Source: Kosakonia quasisacchari (GTDB taxonomy: Bacteria > Pseudomonadota > Gammaproteobacteria > Enterobacterales > Enterobacteriaceae). Taken from it: a stretch of DNA of 64,000 nucleotides. The number at the start of each line of letters is the position of its first letter. Positions within the stretch are counted from its first letter, which is position 1. Both the position numbers and the translations under genes were made by a program. The notes beneath the pieces were generated by a model. The model was not told the DNA's origin, did no database searches, and saw only the letters and a program-made list of their open reading frames with translations. Below, one piece after another: positions 38,162 to 45,178 of this stretch. The stretch covers positions 57,511 to 121,510 of the forward strand of contig NZ_SJOP01000014.1 in NCBI RefSeq assembly GCF_004331415.1. The letters are read 5' to 3'.

Positions 38162-39055
38162 TTAAGCGCGTACCGCCCGACGCAGACGAAAACCAAACAC
38201 ATTGATATACAGCCCCGCCATCACCAGCACGGCCCCTACCAGTTGTAACATTGAAAGCGTTTCACCCAGTAATAACGCAGCACTCGCCATGCCGACCACC
38301 GGCACCAGCAGCGACAGCGGCGCAACACGCCAGGTTTCGTAGCGACCCAGCAACGTTCCCCAAATGCCATATCCCAGAATCGTGGCAATAAACGCCAGAT
38401 AGACCAGCGACAATAGCGTCGTTAAATCAATACTGACCACGCTTTGCAGCATCAACGCCGGGCCGTCGAAAACCAGCGAGGCGACCATAAACGGCACAAT
38501 GGGGATCAGCGCGCTCCAGACCACCAGCGACATTACCGCCGGACGCGAGCTGTGCTGCATGATTTTTTTATTGAAGATGTTGCCGCAGGCCCAGCTAAAC
38601 GCCCCCGCCAGCGTCAACAGGAACCCCAGCAGCGGAACATGCTGTCCATTCAGGCTGGACTCAATCAGCACCAGCACGCCCAGCACCGCAAGCGTGATGC
38701 CGACCAGTTGTTTTAACTGTAAACGTTCACCAAATACGCCCGCGCCGAGAATAATGGTGAAAAACGCCTGCGCCTGTAACACCAATGACGCCAGCCCTGC
38801 GGGCATACCAAACTTGATCGCGCAAAACAGAAAAGCGAACTGCCCGAAGCTGATCGTCAGGCCGTAGCCCAGCAACAAACGCAGCGGCACCTTGGGTCGA
38901 GCAACGAACAGAATGGCCGGAAAGGCCACCAGCACAAAGCGTAACCCGGCCAGCATCAACGGCGGCATATTGTGCAGGCCAACTTTGATCACCACAAAAT
39001 TCAGCCCCCACGCTACAACTACCAGCATCGCCAGCAGGACATCTTTACGCGCCAT
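38162..39055 (-). CDS. eamA: EamA, cysteine/O-acetylserine exporter (DMT family)
   Basis: Inner-membrane exporter of cysteine pathway metabolites. The product has 297 residues with ten expected membrane spans and two EamA repeats. It opens MARKDVLLAMLVVVAWGLNFVVIK, aligning with E. coli EamA (MSRKDGVLALL). The ATG at 39055 is chosen over upstream codons because the extended part is not hydrophobic and has no homology. It is convergent with marRAB across its terminator. Confidence 0.94.
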   Translation of the reverse strand: MARKDVLLAMLVVVAWGLNFVVIKVGLHNMPPLMLAGLRFVLVAFPAILFVARPKVPLRLLLGYGLTISFGQFAFLFCAIKFGMPAGLASLVLQAQAFFTIILGAGVFGERLQLKQLVGITLAVLGVLVLIESSLNGQHVPLLGFLLTLAGAFSWACGNIFNKKIMQHSSRPAVMSLVVWSALIPIVPFMVASLVFDGPALMLQSVVSIDLTTLLSLVYLAFIATILGYGIWGTLLGRYETWRVAPLSLLVPVVGMASAALLLGETLSMLQLVGAVLVMAGLYINVFGFRLRRAVRA

Positions 39056-39247
39056 TCTTCGCCCTTGTTTTTTCAACTTTTGTAAACAATTTACGTTAAC
39101 GCAAAAAATTGAACAGCGACAGATCATCAATTCAGGTAGGTCAGTTTGGGCATTTGCCGACAAAACTGCGGTTGTACATCACACTTTATGCATGTTAAAG
39201 CTGTATACATCACAAAAAAATATAACAACAGCATGTCGGGCAGGAAC

Positions 39248-40435
39248 ATGACCACCAAGCAAACACGCTCCACCACCGCTTTACTGGCCTCTTCACTTTT
39301 ATTAACCATCGGACGCGGCGCCACGCTGCCGTTTATGACCATCTACCTTAATCGCCAGTACGGGATGGCGGTCGATCAGGTCGGTTATGCGATGTCTATC
39401 GCGCTCACTATCGGCGTAGTGTTCAGCCTCGGCTTCGGCATGCTGGCAGATAAATTCGATAAAAAGCGCTATATGTTGCTGGCGATTGTCGCCTTTATTG
39501 CCGGTTTCGCCGCAATCCCGCTGTCACACCATGCCGGATTGGTGGTGCTGTTTTTTGCCCTGATTAACTGCGCTTACTCCGTGTTTTCCACCGTACTGAA
39601 GGCTTACTTTGCCGATACGTTGGCGCCCACAGCGAAAGCGAAAATTTTCTCGCTCAACTACACCGTGCTCAATGTCGGCTGGACCGTCGGTCCGCCGCTC
39701 GGCACATTATTGGTAATGCAGAGCATTAACTTGCCGTTCTGGCTGGCGGCTATCTGTGCCGCCTTTCCGCTGGTCTTTATTCAGCTGTTTGTTCGCCGCG
39801 TCGTGGTTGGTGAAAGCCTCGATAGCCCGGTTGCGTGGAATCCCTCCGTCTTGCTGAAAGATAAAGCGCTCGGTTGGTTTACCTTATCGAATTTTCTCGC
39901 GTCGTTTGTCGCCGGTTCGTTTGCTTCCTGCCTGTCACAATATGTGATGACGGTCGCCAGCAGCGAGTTTGCCGAACGTGTGGTGGCCGTCGTGCTGCCG
40001 GTCAACGCCGCGATTGTGGTCACGTTGCAGTACGCCGTTGGTCGCAAACTGACGGCCTCCAACCTGCGCCCGGCGATGGCAATTGGCACCTTCAGCTTCG
40101 TTATTGGCCTTATCGGTTTTATGTTATCCGGCGATAACTTGTGGCTTTGGGGGCTTTCCGCCGCAGTGTTTACGCTGGGAGAAGTGATCTACGCCCCCGG
40201 TGAATACATGCTGATCGATAACATCGCGCCGTCGGGAATGAAAGCGACCTACTTTTCGGCGCAGGCGTTGGGCTGGCTGGGCGCGGCAATGAACCCGTTA
40301 CTTACCGGGGTTATCCTGACCACACTGCCCGCCGCATCACTGTTTATCATCCTGATGGTGACCATTGTTGTGGCGTGGCTGATGATGCTCAAAGGGATGC
40401 AGGCTCGGCCCCTTGGCAGGTTGCAGGCGCAATAA
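39248..40435 (+). CDS. ydeE: YdeE, MFS transporter (dipeptide/arabinose-like efflux)
   Basis: The product has 395 residues, equal to E. coli YdeE, with 12 membrane spans. The core LLASSLLLTIGRGATLPFMTIYL and ADKFDKKRYMLLAI loop are typical. The E. coli protein confers dipeptide resistance. The ATG at 39248 follows GGCAGGAAC; it is used because E. coli YdeE begins at the same place. It is divergent from eamA. Confidence 0.94.
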   Translation: MTTKQTRSTTALLASSLLLTIGRGATLPFMTIYLNRQYGMAVDQVGYAMSIALTIGVVFSLGFGMLADKFDKKRYMLLAIVAFIAGFAAIPLSHHAGLVVLFFALINCAYSVFSTVLKAYFADTLAPTAKAKIFSLNYTVLNVGWTVGPPLGTLLVMQSINLPFWLAAICAAFPLVFIQLFVRRVVVGESLDSPVAWNPSVLLKDKALGWFTLSNFLASFVAGSFASCLSQYVMTVASSEFAERVVAVVLPVNAAIVVTLQYAVGRKLTASNLRPAMAIGTFSFVIGLIGFMLSGDNLWLWGLSAAVFTLGEVIYAPGEYMLIDNIAPSGMKATYFSAQALGWLGAAMNPLLTGVILTTLPAASLFIILMVTIVVAWLMMLKGMQARPLGRLQAQ

Positions 40436-40466
40436 TAAAAAAACGGCGCTCAGTGCGCCGTTTTTA
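40434..40466. terminator. Bidirectional terminator between ydeE and metE-like gene
   Basis: Nine-base stem AAACGGCGC / GCGCCGTTT with five-base loop, flanked by A-run and T-run. It serves both convergent genes. Confidence 0.92.
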
Positions 40467-40467
40467 T

Positions 40468-41571
40468 TTACCATACCTGTTCGGCGATTTTCGTTACCAG
40501 CCGCACTTTGTCCCATTGCTGAGCAGGCGTGATCGTGTTGCCCTCTTCGGTGGAAGCAAAGCCGCACTGTGGGCTGAGGCAAAGCTGGTTGATATCAACA
40601 AACGTCGCCGCTTCCTGAATACGCGCTTTTACCCCTTCCGGGTTTTCCAGTTCGCCATTTTTAGTGGTGATAAGCCCCAGCACTACCTGCTGTTTGCCCG
40701 GTCGGACAAAACGCAATGGCGCGAAATCGCCGGAACGGTCGTTGTCATATTCGAGGAAGAACGCATCAACGTTCACGCTACCGAACAGCACTTCCGCGAC
40801 GGGCTCGTAACCACCTTCGGAGATCCAGGTGGAACGGAAATTACCGCGGCATACATGCAGACCGATGGTTAAATCGTCCGGTTTATCTTCCAGCGCCTTG
40901 TTAATCACGCGAGCATAAATGCGCGCCAGTTCATCGGGATCGTCGCCACGTTCGTGGATCTGTCGGCGCTGGTCGTCGGAGCAGAGATAAGCCCAAACCG
41001 TATCATCCAGTTGCAGATAGCGGCAGCCTGCGGCATAGAACGCGTGGATCGCATCGTGCCAGGTGGTCGCCAGATCGTCAAAGTAGGCATCAAGCTGCGG
41101 ATAAACCGTGACGTCGATATCTTTACGCCCACCGCGAAAATGCAGCACGCTTGGGCTGGGAATGGTCATCTTAGGCTGCGCGGTGCCGCTGATGCTTTTC
41201 AGATAGCGAAAATCTTCCAGCATTGGGTGATCGCCAAAGCGTAATTTACCGGTGACGCGCACGCCGTGGGCTTTGGTTTGTACACCGTTAAACTGAATAC
41301 CTTTATCGGAGTCGTAGCGTTCCACGCCTTCGAGACCGTCGAAGAAATCAAAATGCCACCATGCACGACGGAACTCGCCGTCGGTAACGACATGCAAACC
41401 GCAAGCACATTGTTGCTCAACCACCTGGCGAATCGCGTCATTTTCAACGCTGCGCAATTGCTGAGCGCTGATTTCACCCTGTGCAAACTGCTGACGCGCC
41501 TGCTTGATGGCGTCCGGACGCAAGAAACTGCCGACTACGTCTGCACGGAATGGGGCCTGATGTCGCTGCAT
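40468..41571 (-). CDS. Cobalamin-independent methionine synthase-like protein, single C-terminal domain
   Basis: The product has 367 residues and matches the MetE C-terminal (catalytic) barrel alone, the YxjG/YxjH type. Zinc ligands are suggested by HVCRGN (His and Cys), the Glu in FFLEYDN and a late Cys in LCLSPQCGFAS. The N-terminal MetE half is absent, so it may use a small methyl donor such as S-methylmethionine or methyl-folate with a partner. The ATG at 41571 follows GAGGAGATTAAT. MetJ-type boxes upstream suggest methionine control. Confidence 0.88.
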   Translation of the reverse strand: MQRHQAPFRADVVGSFLRPDAIKQARQQFAQGEISAQQLRSVENDAIRQVVEQQCACGLHVVTDGEFRRAWWHFDFFDGLEGVERYDSDKGIQFNGVQTKAHGVRVTGKLRFGDHPMLEDFRYLKSISGTAQPKMTIPSPSVLHFRGGRKDIDVTVYPQLDAYFDDLATTWHDAIHAFYAAGCRYLQLDDTVWAYLCSDDQRRQIHERGDDPDELARIYARVINKALEDKPDDLTIGLHVCRGNFRSTWISEGGYEPVAEVLFGSVNVDAFFLEYDNDRSGDFAPLRFVRPGKQQVVLGLITTKNGELENPEGVKARIQEAATFVDINQLCLSPQCGFASTEEGNTITPAQQWDKVRLVTKIAEQVW

Positions 41572-41632
41572 ATTAATCTCCTCTGCGCCGGGAAATGATT
41601 TCCAGACGTGATAATTCATTATTTGAATTTTT

Positions 41633-41656
41633 AGACGTCTGGACGGCTAAACATCC
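41633..41656 (-). promoter_or_regulatory. MetJ operator (tandem met boxes)
   Basis: A perfect met box AGACGTCT (41633-41640) is followed directly by two weaker boxes, GGACGGCT and AAACATCC, in eight-base register. It lies about 60 bases upstream of the methionine-synthase-like gene. Confidence 0.75.
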
Positions 41657-41753
41657 AAACAAAATGTCATAGGGCAGGAAAAACAGCAACCGAGAAAATT
41701 TCACGGCACATGAGAAAAATTCAACATGTCACCGTGAAAGATGAATACAAGGA

Positions 41754-42167
41754 TCAGAAGTCCGCTTCGCTTTCGCCGCTGGCAAAAGTAAAACCTTCAT
41801 CTTCCCAGCCGGTGATGCCACCAATCATGATTTTAACCGCCAGCCCCAGGCGCGCCAGTTTCAGCGCAGCGCGATCGGCACCATTGCAGTGTGGTCCAGC
41901 GCAATAGACCACAAACAGCGTATCCGCAGGCCAGCGGGCCATGCGTTCTGCGGTCATCATGCTATGTGGCAAATGCACCGCCCCCGGCAGGTGACGGCGG
42001 GCAAAACTCTGCGCACTGCCGACCACATGCAATAACACAAAATCCTGCTCGTGATGGGTAATAGCGTGATGGACATCGGCGCAGTCGGTTTCTACGCTCA
42101 GGCGGTGCTGGAAATGGCTGGCGGCCTCTTCCGGCGATGCAGCGGGGATATTGCTTACGTAGCTCAT
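41754..42167 (-). CDS. Single-domain rhodanese-like protein
   Basis: The product has 137 residues. The rhodanese active-site cysteine is Cys89 in VVYCAGPHCNGADRAAL; the loop is longer than in GlpE and keeps a second Cys. Upstream LLHVVGSAQSFARRHLPGAVHLPH is the usual HLPGAxHLP segment. It could transfer sulfane sulfur. It is divergent from an FtrA-like regulator 88 bases away, which probably controls it. Confidence 0.87.
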   Translation of the reverse strand: MSYVSNIPAASPEEAASHFQHRLSVETDCADVHHAITHHEQDFVLLHVVGSAQSFARRHLPGAVHLPHSMMTAERMARWPADTLFVVYCAGPHCNGADRAALKLARLGLAVKIMIGGITGWEDEGFTFASGESEADF

Positions 42168-42255
42168 CGTCTTTTCTCCTTGTTTGTGTTAACACTAATC
42201 TAACTAACACAGGACAACCTCGCTGCCCCCTTCTATGCCAGATAACACCAGGATA

Positions 42256-43239
42256 ATGACAACTTCACGACATGCTCCTGTCCGCCATCGTGTGGTCGCG
42301 CTTGCTTATGATGGGCTGTGTACTTTTGAATTTGGCGTCGCCATTGAGATCTTCGGTTTACCGCGCCCGGAGCTTGGCGATAACTGGTACACCTTTACCG
42401 TTGCCGCAGTGGATGAAGGTGAATTACGGGCGACGGGCGGTATCCGTGTGATGGCGGAAGGCGGGCTGGAGCTACTCAACAACGCAGATACCATTGTAGT
42501 TCCCGGCTGGCGCGGCGCGCAGATGCCCGTACCGCCCGCATTATGCAACGCGCTGTACAATGCCTGGCAGCGCGGCTGCCGCGTGATCTCCATCTGTTCC
42601 GGGGTGTTTGTACTGGCCGCAGCCGGTTTGCTTAACGGACGCAAAGCGACAACGCACTGGCGCTATACGGACATACTACGGGAAGCCTATCCGGCAATTA
42701 TCGTGCTGGATGACGCACTCTATTACGATGAAGGGAATGTGATGACTTCGGCGGGCAGCGCAGCAGGGATTGATTTGTGCCTGCACATCGTGCGCGAAGA
42801 TTTTGGTATTGACGTCGCTAATAATGTCGCCCGGCGGCTGGTGGTGCAGCCGCACCGGGATGGCTCACAAACCCAGCAGCTTCAGCGCCCGGTTGCCCGC
42901 ACGCGTGAGAGTCGCCAGTTGGGACAGTTGTTCGATTTCCTTCATCAACACTTAGCAGGCAACCACACGGTGGCGTCGCTGGCGAAACAAACGGGTATGA
43001 GCCCGCGTACATTTTTGCGCCGTTTCGAAGAATCAACCGGAACCACTCCCGCACGCTGGATTTTGCAGGAACGATTACGCCGGGCTGAGGATTTACTGAT
43101 TCACTCACGAATGAGCATTGAGCTGATTGCCGGGCACAGTGGATTCGCCACTGCGGCTTCACTGCGCCACCATTTTCAGCAGCAGCGTGGAATATCTCCG
43201 GCGGCCTACCGCAAAAAATTTACCGTTATCGCGAAATAA
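42256..43239 (+). CDS. FtrA-like AraC regulator with DJ-1/PfpI domain
   Basis: The product has 327 residues from the ATG at 42256, which has AGG just upstream; an in-frame ATG at 42235 lacks a ribosome site. The N-terminal domain (about 10-180) is glutaminase/PfpI-like with a cysteine elbow ISICSGVFVLA. The C-terminal 100 residues are an AraC DNA-binding domain (HTVASLAKQTGMSPRTFLRRFEE and SIELIAGHSGFATAASLRHHF). It is commonly next to rhodanese genes, as here. The effector is unknown. Confidence 0.87.
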   Translation: MTTSRHAPVRHRVVALAYDGLCTFEFGVAIEIFGLPRPELGDNWYTFTVAAVDEGELRATGGIRVMAEGGLELLNNADTIVVPGWRGAQMPVPPALCNALYNAWQRGCRVISICSGVFVLAAAGLLNGRKATTHWRYTDILREAYPAIIVLDDALYYDEGNVMTSAGSAAGIDLCLHIVREDFGIDVANNVARRLVVQPHRDGSQTQQLQRPVARTRESRQLGQLFDFLHQHLAGNHTVASLAKQTGMSPRTFLRRFEESTGTTPARWILQERLRRAEDLLIHSRMSIELIAGHSGFATAASLRHHFQQQRGISPAAYRKKFTVIAK

Positions 43240-43348
43240 TTAACACGGTTCATCTTTTATTAATATTTACCTGGCTATTATTTCTCCATCGCAGCCACCA
43301 ATTAAGGTTAGAGAGGCAAATTGGTTAATTAAAGGGAGAGTTAACACA

Positions 43349-43441
43349 ATGGCAAATATGCATGTTTTTATCGCAGTACTGGGCGTTATCCTTTTTTCCG
43401 GGTTCCTTGCTGCTTATTTCAGCCACAAATGGGATGATTGA
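43349..43441 (+). CDS. mgtS: MgtS, 30-residue membrane protein protecting MgtA
   Basis: The frame encodes a small protein ending VILFSGFLAAYFSHKWDD, almost the same as E. coli MgtS (YneM), with one membrane span over most of its length. MgtS binds MgtA and PitA and raises magnesium when magnesium is low. Translation starts at ATG 43349 (MANMHVF), with AAAGGGAGAG upstream; E. coli MgtS is one residue longer. It lies after ydeE as in E. coli, but with metE-like, rhodanese and FtrA-like genes inserted between. In E. coli it is controlled by PhoPQ; I see no clear PhoP box here. Confidence 0.93.
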   Translation: MANMHVFIAVLGVILFSGFLAAYFSHKWDD

Positions 43442-43466
43442 TGATCGCTGATAATCCCCCGCCGAT

Positions 43467-43506
43467 ATGGCCCCTTGCGAAAAAACGTAAGGGGCCATTT
43501 CTTTTT
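43467..43506 (+). terminator. Terminator after mgtS
   Basis: Perfect ten-base stem ATGGCCCCTT / AAGGGGCCAT, 12-base loop, then TTTCTTTTT. Strong. Confidence 0.92.
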
Positions 43507-43526
43507 GTACGTCCAGGACAAACAGG

Positions 43527-43553
43527 CAAAAAAAACCGCCCTTAAAAGGCGGT
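43527..43553 (-). terminator. Minus-strand hairpin with U-run
   Basis: Stem ACCGCC / GGCGGT with a seven-base loop; on the minus strand it is followed by a run of Us (from the A-run at 43527-43534). It implies a minus-strand transcript entering from the right, but no convincing gene is seen there. Confidence 0.6.
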
Positions 43554-44001
43554 CAATGCTTGCATGGATAGATTGCTATTGTTCTACGCGCTAACTCAAA
43601 CGGCAGGTTAACGGACTGCTAACCAATCTAGCACTGCTTTCCTCAATAAAACCTAAACAAGCGGAGAACGCCGCCCGCTCGCTTCACAGCTGAAACGGGT
43701 TTCATCGAAACGTTTTTCTGCTGAAAATTCTCTTTTGCTATTGAAATTACAGAAGATATATCTTTCGACGTATAAAGTTTGTGATAACGTCGGATCTCCA
43801 TTTCACAGGCCGGAGGGGTTATCCCCAATATCAAATTTAAATGCCCGGTTTGCAGCAGCCAAAAGTTTTTATTTACCACATTCTGCCCGGGTCAACGCAT
43901 GCCTCATGGGGCCATTTGCTCGGTTTGTGGCGCAAGACTTACAGCCAGATCCTGTATACCCGTACTCCGAAGAAGGCGGTGGCCAAAACAAGTGTTATAG
44001 G
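43554..44001. other. Stretch without a convincing gene, 43554-44001
   Basis: No reading frame here has both a start with ribosome site and a recognisable product. A 78-codon minus frame begins only with GTG. It holds a dyad GGTTA / TAACC around 43603-43621 and GCCCGG / CCCGGG at about 43843-43891. A plus-strand terminator follows it, and a minus-strand one precedes it. Confidence 0.6.
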
Positions 44002-44027
44002 AAGGGCCTCATTTGAGGCCCTTTTAA
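44002..44027 (+). terminator. Plus-strand terminator without an obvious gene
   Basis: Nine-base stem AAGGGCCTC / GAGGCCCTT with a four-base loop and TTAATTA after it. The neighbouring minus-strand gene ends at 44038, but its strand would get no U-run, so the hairpin belongs to a plus-strand RNA. Confidence 0.7.
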
Positions 44028-44037
44028 TTACCTTAAT

Positions 44038-44466
44038 TCAGGCATTTTTCGCTTTCCCTAAAGAAAAGCCGCTCACTTTAGCAATATGAACGCGTAATAT
44101 TGTCCCTTTTACGCTCGTCCAACCGCCATTTCCCGTCATCCACGACGGATCTTTAATATGTAAATAATTAAGCGGAATATCGTGACCTTCTTCAACGCGA
44201 TAATCATTAGCCAGATCATCAAAGAAAAGCGCGATGGAATTTTTCAGCGACGCATCATCCCCCTGAATAGATCGAATAGATTTCGCGGTATATAACGCAT
44301 ATTCCTGCCCGGAAACGAGTTCACCCGCCACCACCTGGCCGCCGACAACCAACGTCACCACCATACCTGCGCCAAGATTAGCGCAGGAGACCAGATGCGA
44401 TAAGGCGCTATCCTGTGTGCTGACCGTTTTCGTCGCGGCCTCTGAGACTTCACGTTCATTTGCCAT
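44038..44466 (-). CDS. GvpU-like protein of unknown role
   Basis: The product has 142 residues with no signal peptide or membrane span. It contains GAGMVVTLVVGGQVVAGELVSGQEYA and DIPLNYLHIKDPSWM, which I associate with gas-vesicle accessory protein GvpU-type sequences. No other gas-vesicle gene is in the window, so a gas-vesicle role is not supported by context. The ATG at 44466 follows a GGAGGTGTAA ribosome site. It lies downstream of a terminator hairpin, so it likely has its own promoter or is expressed by read-through from the 72-residue protein gene. Confidence 0.6.
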   Translation of the reverse strand: MANEREVSEAATKTVSTQDSALSHLVSCANLGAGMVVTLVVGGQVVAGELVSGQEYALYTAKSIRSIQGDDASLKNSIALFFDDLANDYRVEEGHDIPLNYLHIKDPSWMTGNGGWTSVKGTILRVHIAKVSGFSLGKAKNA

Positions 44467-44486
44467 TTACACCTCCGCGAACTGCA

Positions 44487-44510
44487 TAAAAAAACCGCCC
44501 ACAGGCGGTT
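44487..44510 (-). terminator. Terminator after the 72-residue protein gene
   Basis: Seven-base stem AACCGCC / GGCGGTT with a four-base loop, followed on the minus strand by a run of eight Us. Confidence 0.85.
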
Positions 44511-44515
44511 GTTGA

Positions 44516-44734
44516 TCAGTAGAATTTCCGGATGGCTTGTTCAGTTTCCTGCTGGCTGACCAGGTCAGAAAATCGGGCAACGAGGAAGGTTTCTCCGTCC
44601 AGTTCCCAGGGTTCAATTGGGATTTCCAGAAAAGAGCTTTGCTCATTTTTAAACGTGACCGATTTTGCATTATCTTCCACGGTCACGTTTTCAACCTTAC
44701 CACCGGCGCGTATTACCACTACATTTTTGGTCAT
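44516..44734 (-). CDS. Hypothetical 72-residue protein
   Basis: I do not recognise this protein. It opens MTKNVVVIRAGGKVENVTV, is acidic, and reads like two or three beta strands (SVTFKNEQSSFLEIPIEPW) followed by a helix (SDLVSQQETEQAIRKFY). The ATG at 44734 has GAGGTAACCGAC upstream. It is followed by its own terminator, then the GvpU-like gene on the same strand. It is absent from the E. coli order between mgtS and dcp. Confidence 0.7.
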   Translation of the reverse strand: MTKNVVVIRAGGKVENVTVEDNAKSVTFKNEQSSFLEIPIEPWELDGETFLVARFSDLVSQQETEQAIRKFY

Positions 44735-44944
44735 GTCGGTTACCTCAGTTGCTTAAATAGCACTCGACATTAGCACAGCCACTTTCTCAATGCCTGCGTA
44801 ATGCCACAGAATGTTAAGCTGTAAAATCAGGTTCTTTAATTTGGCTTAATGAGAAGGATAACGCTACGCCAGGAAGTGTGAACTCGCCCACAATTTAATA
44901 AATGAAATGGGTAAAAACAGGGATTTGAGCCGTGGTGATTTAAG

Positions 44945-45100
44945 AAAAACGCCAGAGGCCTTTAAGAAAAAAAAGCCTCTGGCGATGCAGATTACGGTGA
45001 TGCCGGGTGCCTCCCGGTGAGCCTGCTCCAGCCCGCAGAACCCGCTTTCACCCCAAAAAGGTATGACTGGTAGCCCCTCCGCGCAGGGGGATTCATCACC
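44945..45100 (-). ncRNA. Candidate structured small RNA, about 155 bases
   Basis: The minus strand holds a promoter (45107-45135) and a Rho-independent terminator (stem CGCCAGAGGC / GCCTCTGGCG at 44984-44975 and 44959-44950, then five Us) with no open frame between. Within it are nested dyads: CCCCT / AGGGG around 45075-45090 and a GCCGGG / CCCGGT hairpin near 45002-45020, plus a long-range GGTGATG / CATCACC pairing of the ends (45093-45101 with 44996-45003). The GC-rich, folded, non-coding nature between two AT-rich flanks supports an RNA gene. I could not match it to a named family with confidence; phage-type C4-like antisense RNA is one thought. Confidence 0.62.
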
Positions 45101-45106
45101 ACGTCC

Positions 45107-45135
45107 ACGTTATTTGCCGGGCATATTCAGGTCAA
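45107..45135 (-). promoter_or_regulatory. Sigma-70 promoter of the candidate small RNA
   Basis: Reading the minus strand: TTGACC (45135-45130), 17-base spacer, TAACGT (45112-45107). The start would be near 45100. It lies just after the dcp stop. Confidence 0.6.
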
Positions 45136-45178
45136 TGCTCCAGCGGGTTATGTAAGTTTTTAAAGCAATTTTCTCGCG

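Noticed and set aside
43270..43286. Possible PhoP box upstream of mgtS (TATTTA-N5-CTATTA)
   Set aside because: Only a loose match to the GTTTA direct repeat; not listed although PhoPQ control is known for E. coli mgtS.
43441..43545. 34-codon frame overlapping the mgtS stop (ATGA), similar in position to E. coli mgtT
   Set aside because: It runs straight through the perfect terminator hairpin at 43467-43506, so the message would end before its stop codon. No sequence basis to call it MgtT.
43643..43879. 78-codon minus-strand frame between mgtS and the GvpU-like gene
   Set aside because: It can start only at GTG without a ribosome site; the first ATG is 26 codons in and also lacks one; no family recognised.
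43735..44016. 93-codon plus-strand frame ending in the 44002 terminator
   Set aside because: No ribosome site and it runs into the terminator stem; composition looks non-coding. A non-coding RNA is as likely.
44945..45140. hok/sok-type toxin-antitoxin locus at the dyad-rich block
   Set aside because: No Hok-like small membrane peptide frame on either strand; the promoter-to-terminator layout fits a plain small RNA better.
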